The notes under the pieces are model-generated. The model was not told the origin of the DNA, ran no database searches, and saw nothing but the letters and a program-made list of their open reading frames with translations. Positions 1-13,190 of a stretch of DNA of 64,000 bases are shown here, one piece after another (positions within the stretch are counted from its first letter, which is position 1; every line of letters starts with the position of its first letter). The position numbers were made by a program, and so were the translations under genes. The stretch comes from Diatrype stigma (taxonomy: Eukaryota > Ascomycota > Sordariomycetes > Xylariales > Diatrypaceae), in contig JAKJXP020000120.1 in the NCBI GenBank assembly GCA_022225965.2, positions 61,134-125,133 on the forward strand. The letters are read 5' to 3'.

Positions 1-1021
1 TCCCTGAATTAGTGCATTGAATTTCCTCTTAGTAGCATTCATAGCCGGATAGGATCCTGGCAGAGTTGTTATGCGATGCCAAAGAGGTAGGGCAGGGAAA
101 CGGTTCGAATGAAGAAAGTCGAGTAAAGTAGTCGAGGGGTGTGCTTAGTTGATTTGGGTACTTCTCTATGTAAACTGCGAGACAAGGGCGATAAAGCGGT
201 AGATGAATCTCAACGATAATAACAAGGCGGCGCAAGTGTGACAAGAGATACGCTGCTGATTACTGTTGCTGCTGGTGATGATTTTAGTGATGGTTGCTCT
301 GATGCTTTCAGTTTAGGGGCTAGCTTTGTTGATAGGTACATGTAGGTACGAAGTATTTGGCACCTGCACAACGTCATTGGTGCATTGGTGATCTTATCGT
401 CTAGTTAGCGCTTGGCTTCTAGAACCTCACTTATAGTACATACATATATGTACATTTCGGTTTTAGCGCATGTACCGATGATCGCTGGCTGGGTTATGTA
501 ATCATGTAGCTGGCTGGCTGGGTGATAGGTGCTGTATGTATACATAACTTAGGGACCTAATAGGGCTGTCGGGCGCGGACGTCGGTAGATTATGTCTGTA
601 GGCCGCGGCTCCGGCTTCCCCGCCTTCCGTTGCAGCTTTTACACAGCTTCAATGGCGGGGTCCTTTTTGGCAGGGTCTGTCTTTTTGCGGTAGGTAATCC
701 GGAATGAATTAGATTGTCAACTTCGCTCCATTGTGTAGGAACTCAACCTATGCTAAGAAAGTAGTAGGTTGGTAGCCTTTGCCTGTCCGTATAAGGGGAG
801 TCTATTGATCCATTGATTCGTCTAATACTACCTACATATCCTACATACACACTTGTAGTCACCTACATAGTCCCCATAGCCGAGCCCACTCCCTACCCCT
901 CCGTACACACCGTCTGTACGATTATCTACCTAGCTCAGGTGCCAATATAAACAGTACCGCAGGCGTATACGTCATCACGTAAAAGACAACCGAAGTTTTA
1001 GCTACATACTTAGTTACTTCT
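1..1021. other. Noncoding region upstream of MET22
   Basis: No supportable gene. Only a short open frame without recognisable similarity is present near the left edge. The right part is CT/TAC-rich with several TACCTA-like words, as in fungal promoters, and it leads directly into the MET22-like gene. Confidence 0.5.
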
Positions 1022-2299
1022 ATGAAGGACAACAAGACACATCGTGACCGCAGCAGGAAACAACGAATACCTACCAGACTGCTCTTCACCTTCGTATCTA
1101 TCGCCGTCGTCGTCCTGGCCCTGCTCCTTTCGACCACTAGAATCCTCCCCCGCATCGCCCAAGTCGCCTCCCACTTGGTCTTGATTCCCTTTACCGCCAC
1201 TACTCGTACCAACATCGCTGCTACTTTGCCCACCCGCGCAAACATGTCGACCTACGCCAAGGAGCTCGAGATTGCCCAGCTCGCCGTCCAGCGGGCCTCC
1301 ATCCTCACCAAGCGGGTCTTCCACGAGAAGGCCAAGGGCACCGTGTCCAAGGATGACAAGTCCCCCGTAACGATCGGCGACTTCGGCGCCCAGGCGCTCA
1401 TCATCAGCGCCCTCAAGGCCAACTTCCCGGAGGACGAGATCGTCGCCGAGGAAGAGGCCGCCTCGCTACGGACGAACGAGGCCCTGCGCCAGACCATCTG
1501 GGACCTCGTCAAGACCACACAGCTCTCCGACCCCTCCGCCGAGTCCGCCCTGGGCGGCGAGATCGCCGACGAGGACGCCATGCTGACCATGATCGACCAC
1601 GGCAACAGCAAGGGCGGCGCCAGCGGCCGCATCTGGGCCATCGACCCCATCGACGGCACGCTCGGCTTCCTGCGCGGCGGCCAGTACGCCGTGTGCCTGG
1701 CCCTCATCGTCGACGGCCAGGTCCAGGTCGGCGTCCTGGGCTGCCCGAACCTGCCCGTCGACGACACCGCGCCGCTGACCGGGAGCGTGGGGGAGGAGGG
1801 CGGCAGCGGCGTGCTGTTCTCGGCCGTGCTCGGGCAGGGGGCCAGCAGCCGGCCGCTGACGACGGGCGGGCTGGCCGAGCAGAAGACCATCGCCATGCGG
1901 CCCCTGTCCGACATGAGCGCGGCCACGTTCTGCGAGAGCGTCGAGGCCGGGCACTCGGCGCACGGCGACCAGGCCGAGATCGCGAAGAAGCTGGGCATCA
2001 CCAACCCGAGCGTGCGGCTGGACTCGCAGGCCAAGTACGCGTCGATCGCGCGCGGCGCCGGCGACATCTACCTGCGGCTGCCCGTCAAGGCCACGTACCA
2101 GGAGAAGATCTGGGACCACGCGGCGGGCGACCTCATCGTCCGCGAGGCCGGCGGCGCCGTCACCGACATCCAGGGCAAGACGCTCGACTTCAGCGTCGGC
2201 CGGACGCTGGCGAACAACAAGGGCGTCATCGCGGCCCCGGCGAGCGTGCACTCCAAGGTGCTCGCCGCCGTGCAGGAGGTGTGGAACAACAAAAAATAA
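1022..2299 (+). CDS. MET22: 3'(2'),5'-bisphosphate nucleotidase (Met22/Hal2)
   Basis: Single-exon, 425 aa, inositol-monophosphatase superfamily. The family removes the 3' phosphate from PAP (and PAPS), a by-product of sulfate assimilation, and is Mg-dependent and Li/Na-sensitive. Seen: acidic motif VAEEE near residue 140, the DPIDGT metal-binding motif at 208-213, and WDHAAG at 364-369, all in the expected order and spacing. The family normally starts near the second in-frame Met (residue 75, base 1244), followed by MSTYAKELEIA. The first Met adds 74 residues containing a hydrophobic stretch (about 20-38) flanked by basic residues, which could anchor or target a second isoform. Either start may be used; the longer one is reported because it is open and begins with a plausible targeting segment. 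Family assignment is very secure, start choice is not. Confidence 0.93.
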   Translation: MKDNKTHRDRSRKQRIPTRLLFTFVSIAVVVLALLLSTTRILPRIAQVASHLVLIPFTATTRTNIAATLPTRANMSTYAKELEIAQLAVQRASILTKRVFHEKAKGTVSKDDKSPVTIGDFGAQALIISALKANFPEDEIVAEEEAASLRTNEALRQTIWDLVKTTQLSDPSAESALGGEIADEDAMLTMIDHGNSKGGASGRIWAIDPIDGTLGFLRGGQYAVCLALIVDGQVQVGVLGCPNLPVDDTAPLTGSVGEEGGSGVLFSAVLGQGASSRPLTTGGLAEQKTIAMRPLSDMSAATFCESVEAGHSAHGDQAEIAKKLGITNPSVRLDSQAKYASIARGAGDIYLRLPVKATYQEKIWDHAAGDLIVREAGGAVTDIQGKTLDFSVGRTLANNKGVIAAPASVHSKVLAAVQEVWNNKK

Positions 2300-2549
2300 A
2301 AGGCGGGCGCTACACACTTAGTTTTGCATATACATAGATAGGACAGGTACGCATGTGCAAAAAGGTCTAGAAGCCATAGTGTACATATATGATATACATC
2401 TTTCTGGTCTTAGCACATTCCATCTGCCAACCATCCTAGCATAGAGTATAGTATATACCTAAAGTAGAGACCAGTACAAAATACACACACCCCCTTGTCC
2501 GGCTGTTGATCCAGAAGAAGAAAGGATGGCCAGACCGAAGAAAGTGCAA

Positions 2550-3623
<1,074 letters not shown>

Positions 3624-5033
3624 CGTGACGAGGAGCGGGGGCTGCGTGCGTCGGTAGGAAGTGGTGCAAAGTCGATTGGTATTCGTCTCGGCCCCAAGCC
3701 AACTCGTCGGATCGTTCGAGTGCTCAGATCTGGAGCATAAAAATGGTCGACATCGGCAATGAGGTCCACTAGGTTGCGACCCGCCGCTACAATAGTGTGA
3801 TCTGATTGGACGGGTTTGAATACGTCAGGTACATACACTAAATACACCTACTAAGTAACTACCTCTTAGTTAGATGTTCGCTGTATAGGTATATTCTGGT
3901 AGTTTGCATATATATGTAGGTACTAGATCTTCCTCTTTGCAGCAATGCAGGTTGAATTTGGGACACATTGCTTCCTGTAGTTGTATTCTTCATTTTGGAC
4001 TCGTCAAATACGGGAATGAAAAGATCCATTGAGTTCTGTTGAGATCTAATTATCACAGTGTTAGCATCATGCCTCCATGCATCATGGCTACCCTTATGAT
4101 ACACTACTTCTATCGCTCCAGCTGGGTACAGCTTGAACTAAGGAGGCAGGTACACATACTTAGCCTCCTACAAACAGGTGACCTGAGGGTGGTGATGTAG
4201 GGTCTAGTCAATTGTGTCGAGGCACCCTTCTCAGCGTCAAGTAATTATACTTACTGTATGCGTAGCTCTTGGTTCAGAGCATATTGAGGGTTCCGGCCAC
4301 ACGTCGCCATGATGACAGACCAACTACCTAGGTAGGTAGCTAGATTATCGATATATGTTCAAGCAAAGACAGTGCCAGCTTGCTCCCTGAATAGGTGTAT
4401 TGGGAGATTTCACAAACCACTAGATTCGAATTGTCTCTACACATACAGTGGATAAGCGAGAGATATGTAGATGTCGGTGTCGGTGTCGATGTTGATGTAG
4501 GAGGCAGGAACGAGGTAAGGTATTGAGGTGGTGAAGTGAGGTAGGCAGGCAGGCGCACACCCACTCAATCCGCGCCTGCCCTCGCTTCTGCCATGACTCC
4601 TCAGCACCTGCTTGCTTCTTTGACTTTGAAGCTGACGAGGCTTCGTCATCCCTCGCCATCTCAAGCGCGCCGCTGCAACTCCACAATACCAAATACACAT
4701 AGACGCACCTACAAGATCACCGCCGTCTTCGAAAAGTCACTTCTTGCATCCTTCTCTGTTACATCCTTTCCTGCTAGCACGAGAAGAGTTTGAAGGCTTT
4801 GAGAGGTTTAAACCATCTAGGACTTGGTCTGCTACATTATCTTCTGCCATATCCTAGGTTGCCCACCGAAGTAACGCATCTCACTTCCGGGTTTTCTTCT
4901 TTTTTCCCCGTTTCTCTCGGTTCTCTCCACCTTGCTACTCGACGTCACCTCTCTCAGTCCGTTCTCTTGCCATGCTCTTTGGGCAGTGATCTAAACTTAG
5001 TAGAGCAGGAGACTGCAGCAGGGGTCGATAACC
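3624..5033. other. Divergent intergenic region uL6m / KAR5-like
   Basis: Promoter region shared by two divergently oriented genes. Nothing codes convincingly. It contains a TACCTAGGTA palindrome, GT/TAC-rich stretches around 4460-4500 and 4545, and a pyrimidine-rich stretch (4890-4980) just before the KAR5-like start, as expected for a 5' UTR. Confidence 0.5.
4325..4334. promoter_or_regulatory. TACCTAGGTA palindrome, copy 1
   Basis: Exact palindromic decamer in the divergent uL6m/KAR5-like promoter region. Function unknown; listed because the word recurs in noncoding DNA across the window. Confidence 0.35.
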
Positions 5034-6900
5034 ATGGCGAAGGCAAGGGCTGTTGTGGCTGTCTTGGTCCTCGCGCAAGCCCAGCTAAGCCTCGCAATCT
5101 GGCCAAGTAGGTCCAAAGGTTAGTGAGGCAAAGTATCGTTGCTAACAGTTTGAACTCTATGGCTGATTGGTAGGTGCCATAGCGAGAGATCCCAATAACT
5201 CTCTCCTAAGTTTGCGCACGAGCACAAGCCCAGGACACCTTCTCCACGCTACCTCTCCTCATCAACCGGATGCCTACGAAATTGCTCTCCAGGAACTTCG
5301 TCAACTCGAGTCAGAACCTCTTTGCCACAGAGTGGCGGCACGGCTGCTCGTCAACAACTGCGAGCTCCTCGAAGGGAAAGACGAAGCAACTGTTCTCACC
5401 GACAGCGGTCGACAGATCAGAGACTTTGTTGATTCCTATGCCGCCAGTCTGGCCATCTGTGATCTAGAGAGGGGCAGCTTTGCCATCCCGACAGAGTGCG
5501 CCAAGTTCCGCGAACCGATCTTGGGCCAGCTGCCCATTGGCAACGAAGCTCATTTACATGTCACCTCTACTGAGATTGACGCTTGCTTATCTGGCTTGGG
5601 GACTTCGGATTCTGCGTGGAACACCTGGGTTAGTTACCGCCATAAGGCGTTACGGTTCTGTGATGCTGCTCGAGCCGATAACGACAGGAGTGGGTATATC
5701 TCGACCAGACGTTCGTTCCAGTATGTCCACTGACAAATTGCAGCACAACACATAATTCTCTTCCAGAGGTTGGCGAAGATTATGAATCAAATGACCGATT
5801 CAGTCGACCAGGAGCTCGAAACACGAATGCATGATTTCGATAGGAGAACACGAGAAGCAACCGAAAAGGTCGACGATCTCTCGCCCATAGTAGATCGGCT
5901 AAGCCAAGGGTTGAGTGACATCGAGTCTATACTTTCGAAGGGACTGCCAAGTGCATTGAAGGTAAGACCCTATAGTTTATGACATATAATATTATGCTCA
6001 CCAGATAATCGCAGAGATCAACAGATGCCCTTGACGGAGGAATTGAAAGCGCCGTCAACTTGCAAAGACTGCTTCAAGTGATGATGAGGGATGTTTTGAA
6101 TGGTCATGCTGAGACAGCATCAGCTCACGAGCAATCACTAAATATCATGGGTCGGAGAGCCGAGTCCGAGATGGAGGCTGTCATGGCGGTAGTTGCAGCC
6201 GCAGCCGCATCGACTACGGCCCTTCAAAACCAGATTGTAAGCAACCCCTGCTAGCATGTTTGTCGCAATGGCTAATAACAGCCTCATAGGAGCTTTCACG
6301 ACTCCAGGCAGTAGAAGTGGAACATAAGCAAGACAGCTTGGAACATGTAGGTTATATGAAGATGATGTTCGATTCAGTCGAGCTAATTAGGTAATAGGGG
6401 TTGCAACGTCTCATCGACGTTACAGAAGGTCTATCATCCAGATATGATGACCATACTCAACTTCTGTACAGGGCTCAAAACATGACAAACGAGATACTGG
6501 AAACCCTGGAGGACACTGCTGTGTCGGCATATATGATTGGTGAATCATTTTCTGCTCGACACCCGGTCACATCTTGGTGGCCATACATATGGTGTCCAGC
6601 AGTATCCCTGACTATGGGATCATACGGACTCCCGCCGTCAGCAACGAGGAACCTGGGATTACTGGCTTTAGGTAAGTGCGCATGTTGCCGTTAATACATA
6701 ATCGTGCCAAGCTAACTAGCTATGATATCGAAGGCGAAGGGGCAGGTTTCATCATTTCACATTTCCACTCCTTTTCTTTTCAATTTCCGTCACTACCTAC
6801 TCTAACATATTTCACGTTCTTTTCATCTGGGGTGGGTACCTCCAACAATTCGGCAATGACCGAGCAGGATCTTAGCAATTATCATGCAGACGTCTCTTAG
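5034..6900 (+). CDS. KAR5: Kar5/Tht1-like nuclear fusion (karyogamy) protein
   Basis: Rebuilt as seven exons: 5034-5118, 5174-5689, 5744-5961, 6015-6236, 6290-6346, 6398-6671 and 6734-6900 (about 512 aa); all junction phases agree. Exon 1 encodes a signal peptide ([21 protein letters not shown]). Next is the Cys-containing luminal domain typical of the family ([19 protein letters not shown], then CDLERGSF and ECAKF), a long coiled-coil region (exons 3-6), and hydrophobic C-terminal segments ([27 protein letters not shown]). Kar5/Tht1 proteins sit in the ER/nuclear envelope and are needed for nuclear membrane fusion during mating. The donor of intron 2 (GTGGGT) is weak but gives the family-like join before [12 protein letters not shown]. 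The last acceptor (AAG) and the C-terminus are the least certain parts; more tail exons may lie downstream (7070-7471). Confidence 0.82.
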
Positions 6901-7069
6901 GTCTGTGCTTTGCTGAAGGTATCTCGACTTCAGCTATTATATGGGACATTTTTTGGTTGCCGGGGCGATCCCTGATAAATAGCTCATCATGGCCTCTATA
7001 TCACTTCTCTTTTGGAAGAAGGTGGAGAATGGTAGGTCCTAACTGAGACCAGTAGCACCGTGGTTATGG

Positions 7070-7471
7070 GTGGGGTGGGAGAGTCTAGCTACACGAGAAG
7101 AGGGTTGGGTTATTACGGTCACTCCAAGAACATTTGAGGGCTTTATTCATGGGGTAAAGGGGGACACGTCGCTATCGTCTATGAACAATTTATTATCTTA
7201 TATAAGATGGATCTTCAACAAACGTATACTGAGAGGAGCTGATGTCATGATATCGCAACGAAGCTTTGTCGAAGCCAGTGCTGAAGCTAATGGTGATTCA
7301 AATAAACTCATGGGATCGATCAGGAGAATTACGGCGAATGCCAACGATGGCACCCTCTCCACTAGTGTGAGCGATAGCATAACAGGACGCACACCACCGT
7401 ATGTTGCCGGGAGTAGGAAGTCATATTCGATTACCGTGAATCGTGAGAAATCCAAGGGACACGAGTATTAG
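7070..7471 (+). CDS. Open frame, possible C-terminal tail exon of the KAR5-like gene
   Basis: Open frame ending at a TAG at 7469-7471, on the same strand and 170 bp after the proposed KAR5-like stop. Its Ser/Arg-rich end (GRTPPYVAGSRKSYSI) resembles a basic cytoplasmic tail more than an independent protein. I recognise no domain. It could be a 3' exon of the preceding gene, a small gene, or chance. No ATG with a convincing context is visible. Confidence 0.25.
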   Translation: MGWESLATREEGWVITVTPRTFEGFIHGVKGDTSLSSMNNLLSYIRWIFNKRILRGADVMISQRSFVEASAEANGDSNKLMGSIRRITANANDGTLSTSVSDSITGRTPPYVAGSRKSYSITVNREKSKGHEY

Positions 7472-7969
7472 AGGAAATCTCAAGTATCAACCTAGCCGGC
7501 TATACTGAAATTGTCGTGTGAATTGTGTATATAAGATGAAGTAGTAGATAACTAGTAGTAACTGAAAACTAGCAAGTCCTGTCATTCTGGAACACTACAG
7601 ATGAAGCAGCTAGCACCGCTGGTTTGTCTATCTACATATTATCCGTACAAGATATCACGCACAGAATGGGTCGTAACAAAGTTATGCCATAGGTTATAGG
7701 CTCTCTCCCGTGTGACTTTTCCGGCATCGTTAAGATTTGCGTTGTTGTACTCCCCGAAATGACCATCAATAACATTGCTACCACCCGCCCCCCTTGATTC
7801 TTGCAAACACGTGCTATCTAACACCTCGTCATAGACTATCGTTGGCATGAATTATAATTGTACATATATGTTAACACATATCGAAATCAAAGATCGCTCT
7901 TCTTCTGGGGTTCCAGACTTCACCCATGGTTTCCTACCAGGGCCTCCCAAAAACTGACTAAGCCTATGC
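7472..7969. other. Intergenic region, no supported gene
   Basis: Convergent 3' regions of the KAR5-like gene and the rhodopsin-like gene. A 69-codon minus-strand frame (7848-7639) has no recognisable similarity and is not called. Confidence 0.4.
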
Positions 7970-9276
7970 TCAGTGTCTCTCCTGCTTGATAGCTGTCTGC
8001 ACGTGGATGCTGTTCAGAGGGATCTCATCACCACTCATCCTCCGTCCATGGGATCTCTCGTGCGGGGAGGTTGCTACGGTGTGTGTAACGTGGTGGTCAG
8101 GTCGCAGCTTGCCATCGTATGCGTGATCGTCATCAGTCGATATGTTCGCGTCATCCGATAGGCGATAGAAGTCACCCTCTTCTGCCCTCTGGATGGACCT
8201 GCGGCGCTCGGAACGCTGGGCAGTACCACCCGTGCCGGTACCGAGTGTGGCCTTGGTCGGATGGCTTCCATCCTTGGTGGTCGTGAGCGACAAGATTTTC
8301 CCGAGCCCGAGGCTTCGGCCAATGAGTTTGAAGGCGGGGACCAGGGTGGGCAAGCAGGCCGAGGTGATACCTGCTGACATCTCAATCGCGGTCCATCCCA
8401 CTGTTGGTGCCAACGTGTACGAGGGGTCCAGTGCAGTGTACGAGAACAGGACGGTGAAGCGGTAGGCAGAGGCGAATACCACGCTGTTCCCTCGAATGTT
8501 AGCTGTGTCTCCCAAGTCAAACTAAGAAAAGGGGTTGTGGGGGAGAATCTCACAAGAACCCAAGTCCGAAAGCAAAGGTAAGCGCGATCTTGTCCTGCTT
8601 CCGTAGCTGCAGGTGCCATATGCGCGGCATGGGCAGGATGAGGATGGCGAGATCGCTCAGGATGGTCGAGGCCGCGTTGGCGATCCAGGTGCCGACCTGG
8701 CTGATGCAGTGGCCGGGCAGCGTCGTGTCCCACAGCTTCTGCACCGGGACGCAGATGAAGATGAACAGGAAGGTGATGCAGATGACCCAGGCGACGATGA
8801 AGGTCCCGATGACGATGGCCGCCGTCTTGAAGTACGAGAACCGGAAGATGCGGTAGAACATCAGCAGGATGGAGAGCTTCGTCCAGACCAGGTTGAACAC
8901 GTAGAGGATCTCCGCGACGAGCAGGAACTTCGCTTCCATGACGATATCCTCCAGCGGCACCTGCTCGTAATGGACGCCCATACCGTACTGGATCATGCCG
9001 CCGATGAAACCAACGACGACGATATTCCATAACTAGATGACGGGTTAGGCTTTTTCTCCTATCTCACCACCGAAGTGATGGTATTCGACATCTTCGCATA
9101 ACACTTACCATCGACCAGATGATCAGGTAATCATCCCACCATAGCTCTTGTCTCTTCTCCCGTCGCGCCACTATGCGGAGTGTGACGGACAGTAGCGCAA
9201 GCACGGTCATCGAGACCACCACCCAGATGGACCACGGCCTGAGGTTATCCGCATACCCGTCTATGTGAACTGCCAT
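7970..9276 (-). CDS. Rhodopsin-domain (PTH11/SAT-type) integral membrane protein
   Basis: Three exons on the minus strand: 9276-9109, 9032-8554 and 8483-7970, giving 386 aa with phases 0 and 2 preserved. Hydrophobic segments in order: WVVVSMTVLALLSVTLRIVA, IVVVGFIGGMIQYGMGV, FLLVAEILYVFNLVW, AAIVIGTFIVAWVICITFLF, ILSDLAILILPMPRIW, ALTFAFGLGFFVVFASAY, and one around SAGITSACLPTLVPAF. The motif WWDDYLII after the first two helices, the W-x-K-L-S-I-L-L-x-F-Y-R-I-F segment and the CISQVGTWIANAASTILSDLAILILP segment (shown here in parts) are hallmarks of the fungal rhodopsin/DUF family of orphan, often PTH11-related, receptors. The C-terminal 120 residues are polar and Ser/Arg/Asp-rich, probably a cytosolic tail. 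Ligand unknown. Confidence 0.88.
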
Positions 9277-12039
9277 CGTCACTTGTGTTTATGCCGTCGT
9301 GTGCACGTCTTTCGTCAGCGAGTACGGATGAATAATGCAGGACCCTTCAACCACCTTCAAAGGCTGATGGGGCGTACTAATAAACCTGTCGAAAAAGATC
9401 GAGTGGCCCTACTATTCTAGCCCCCTTCGTGGATATATCTGGTATATATCTGATGTTCTAGATTAGGGGTTGCAAAGGCACACATGGGGATTAACTTCAT
9501 ACGCAGAAGAGATATGTAGCTATTAACCGAGCGCTCTTCTAGTCCTCCATCCGTCCTGCCGTGGTGCGATTTCCTGCGAGGCTAGGAGCTACCGGGGTGC
9601 TTGGCTACCTTAGGCGTTACGTATCAAAAAACGCCATCCGCCTGGTTTGCAGTCAAGCTGCAGATCCTGAAATAGTCATGGCTAGCTAGCCCTCGTTCGA
9701 TACGACTAGGGTAAACTTCCGGGCTGCCAGAACTGCTCGCTGACTGCCAGTCTGGGGATGGCATCGAACTCTAGAAGCAATACGGGCGCCATCCGATCGG
9801 CTATAAGACCAGGGCGCAATCTCACCTCGACAGGGGGCACGTCGGTTGATCACTGTTCATGACGGAGAAAAAAATCCTGCAGAGCCTCTTGACTCCGCGG
9901 ACATTTCGAAGGCATGGTGTACGTACTTCCAAGTTTGTATTCCGAAGGCCCGAATTCCGGTATATTGGGCTCTGTATTTCAATTTCCGCCCCCAAGTACT
10001 AATGCCCTCTGGGAAAGGTTTCTGCATGTTTGAGATTAGCATAGACGATCAGATCTTATAGCCTCATAGGCACTGAGAACCAACTACTTCGCATGTGGCT
10101 AGGTTAGGACATGTCCATGCATGACATCTTGGTACGAATCCGTGCGGCACAGAGCCCTAATAGAGTCCGGTACCTGGGTATTTTGATCGCGACCTTGACG
10201 GCCTTTCAACAAGAGCCACATGGGAATCATGAGATCCGTTTGAAGTTGCTAGCCAACTTTCTAGCCAAGCCTCTTAAACATTCAAACGCCTAGGCGCTTT
10301 AAGAAGTGTCCTTCTCAAGTTGCATACGGCCATAAAGGTGAGAAGCTTGCCATTTGGAGCCGGGAAACGGCCTGGAGATAGCATCCGAGGGTCTGCCACA
10401 TCCGATTGTGGCTAGTTCCCGAAGATCAGAGCCGGCCGCTCGGATCCACCACATCAGGGCTGGATCAGGGACAATCCCGGGTGACCGCGGAGTCATTTTC
10501 CACTTGTGGACGTACTGGCCGAGATCACCAAAAGACTATTTGTTTAAACAGCCGTTTGCCCGAGCCGTGCGCAACTCGCATCTCGGTCTCTGCAAGAGAG
10601 CGAAGCAATTGATGATCTTTGGCCTCACGAATAAAGTAGACGCCAACCGACAGATTTAATATAGCCAGGATAGCCAGGAGACTGCGAGGCGATAGTAGAT
10701 ACTGCCCAAGTTCTGGCTACACTATGGTATTAGGGGTCGTTTCTAAGAGACTGCCATATGTTTCCGGCTAACTTCAAGGCATGGGGTCCTGGATTGGGTA
10801 GTGTAGAATATGGGATCTCAAGATATATCGGGGACTTCCCCTAAACTTTGTTAAGGGTAGTGTGTCTGAAAATTTATGCCCGATACTATAGTGACTCGAT
10901 AGCTAACACGATGGTAAAACACACCAACTTGAAGCGGACCGCTCTGGAACCAGTAACGATAACGGGTCCGTCGGCTGTTAGATCAGGGCAGCCCACGTAT
11001 ATAATATGAAGCTCAAAAATGAGATACTATGTAAGCCCAAGCGACTACGTAAGCGATTGACAAAGAACCGAAAAACCACAGCCACCGGCCGGCGTTGCAC
11101 GGTTGCATAGAGCGTCAAAGCGTAGGGAGTAATGACGAGCAGTCACGGCAGTTGATATAAGATGTTGACGGGCAAGATGGGGTATTTTGTACACTGTAGA
11201 TTCTCAGTATCAAGATCGCTCTGATCACATCGCCACACATTGCCTCACATCACCACTCACGGCCACCCATTCACCGCTTGCTCGACCTACCGTACCATCA
11301 CCAAGACCATCAGGCCCGACTTTGATAACGAACGATTCAAATGCAAGTGCGCGGTCGCAACACTAGTTCATGAGCTACGAACCACCCTAAAGACTTTGCG
11401 TGCTGCACGCCGGTAATACCTAGATGAAGCTATAAGATTCTGACAAATACCACGTGTCCTTGCGTGCTACGCGAGAGCATGTTCATGTTAGTTATGTGAG
11501 AATCCCGAACACCCGGGCAATGATCATTACTATGTATGCATAACCGCTGAATGTCCACTTGACCTTCCATCACTTATCGATTATGTATCATGCTGAGAAG
11601 AGATGAGAGGAGACCTCAGACGATACCGACCTCCAGCGCCATGTGGTGCCATGTGTCCGACAGGCATCATTAATTCCGCGGTACGGAACGACTATGGCGG
11701 GTCTCGAGAGTGTAAACCGCGGCCTACGCGGGTAGAAAGCTACGGTAGTTGTTAGTAGTAGAGCTTCATCCCTGTACATCGTAGCTTAATCGATATTTTC
11801 CCCGCCTTGGGGGGTGTTTCATCACTTAATACACGAAAGCTCATTTGCCGTTGCGGACGCCCCGAGAGGCGAGACAAGAATATCTACTTTCGTATATATG
11901 ATGGTGCTTTCTGCTCCTCCATCGAGCTTGTTCTTTTTTTGAGGGCAATAACGCATCTTGAAAATAACAATATCAACATCAACGAAACGAAGACAACTAC
12001 CAACAGTATCATCACCACCACCATCAAAACTTCATAAAC
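9277..12039. other. 2.8-kb region without a supported gene
   Basis: Read on both strands. Only short frames with no recognisable similarity (for example 9846-10061 and 10354-10659). It may include promoter DNA for the flanking genes and decayed sequence, but I could not identify any element. Just upstream of 12040 is a run of AAC/ATC triplets (11958-12035), probably the 5' UTR of the hydrolase. Confidence 0.45.
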
Positions 12040-13190
12040 ATGGCCGCTACCCAGACCGTCCAAGTCGCCCATCTGGGCGCCAAAGTCGGCTATGCCATCT
12101 CGAACGGCAAGCTGGACCCCGCCAAGCCGACCGTCGTCATGCTCAACTCGATGAACACGACCGCCTCGCTCTACAAGCCGCAGATGGAGAGCGCGAAGCT
12201 CACCGCGGCCGCGAACGTGCTGGCCATCGAGCCCCTCGGCCACGGCGCGACGAGCTGCAGCCAGGACCACTTCACGTACTGGGACACGGCGCTGGTCGCC
12301 CTGCAGGCGATGACCGCGCTCGGCGTCGACAAGGCCTTCGCCTTGGGCACCAGCCAGGGCGGCTGGATCGTCGTCCGCATGGCCCTGCTGGCGCCAGAAA
12401 GGGTACGCAGTTTGGGTTAACCACGAAGTGTGATGATTGTGGTATGGTCTACTGACAGAATTAAAAGATCCTGGGTCTCTTGCCCCTAGGCACATCGATG
12501 GACTGCGAATCGGCCGAATCTCGAACCAAGGGTTGCTGGTAAGTAAAACGCCGCTCGACTCAACTCAACTCCTAGCCACAGCAGCAGCAGCAGTAGTACC
12601 AGCACTTTCGTTCGTCGTGTGTACTAACCGCCCCTGTCTTCCAGGGATCCCGTCCCCTTCGCGCAGCCCTTCCTGGCGAAGTGGACGTCGTCTACGCCTA
12701 CTCCCGATTTCGTTGTCGATGATGTGTGGGTTGCCTCCCTGGTCAGCCTGGGCTTTGGAGACGCTGCCACGCCGAGCATTACCGAGGCTTGGACCAAGAC
12801 GTTCAAGACCGTATACTCAGGAGACGAGGGGCGCCGGAAGCTCCGATCGTCCGCCATCTGCTTGGCGGAGAGAGATGGACTTCTCCTCAGGATAGGAGAT
12901 GTCAAGTGCCCTGTTCACTGGCTGCAGGTAAGTTCTACCCTGGGCGGCCTGGGGTTTTCCCCAAGTCGGTAACTCTGGGGGGGGTGGGAGAATGCATACT
13001 AACAAGATGATGATAGGGACTTGCCGACCCCGTATATAACTCGATAATCCCGAAAGAGCACATCAAGCTGTTCACCTCTTCGAAGGAGGCGAAGATCGAC
13101 TTCCTCGAGGGCGGTGCGCACTTCCTGTCGGCATCGCACCCGACTGAGGTGGAAGCTGCCGTGCTGGACATGGTCAAGAAATACGCATAG
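12040..13190 (+). CDS. Alpha/beta-hydrolase fold protein
   Basis: Four exons: 12040-12402, 12468-12538, 12645-12927 and 13017-13190 (296 aa), all in phase. The nucleophile elbow GTSQGGW places the Ser at residue 105. Earlier comes TVVMLNSMNTTASLYKPQ (oxyanion-hole strand) and EPLGHGATS. Late in the protein, WLQGLADPVYN carries the likely catalytic Asp and GGAHFLSASHP the His. This order is that of the AB_hydrolase_1 family (esterases, C-C hydrolases, haloperoxidase-like proteins). No signal peptide, so probably cytosolic. Substrate cannot be inferred and no pathway genes are adjacent. Intron 3 has a CTAAC-type branch site before its TAG. The start follows an A/C-rich leader. Confidence 0.88.

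Noticed and set aside
1466..2317. Long minus-strand open frame opposite MET22
   Set aside because: Antisense shadow of a GC-rich gene; its Arg/Ala/Val-rich translation has no domain, while the plus strand carries all family motifs.
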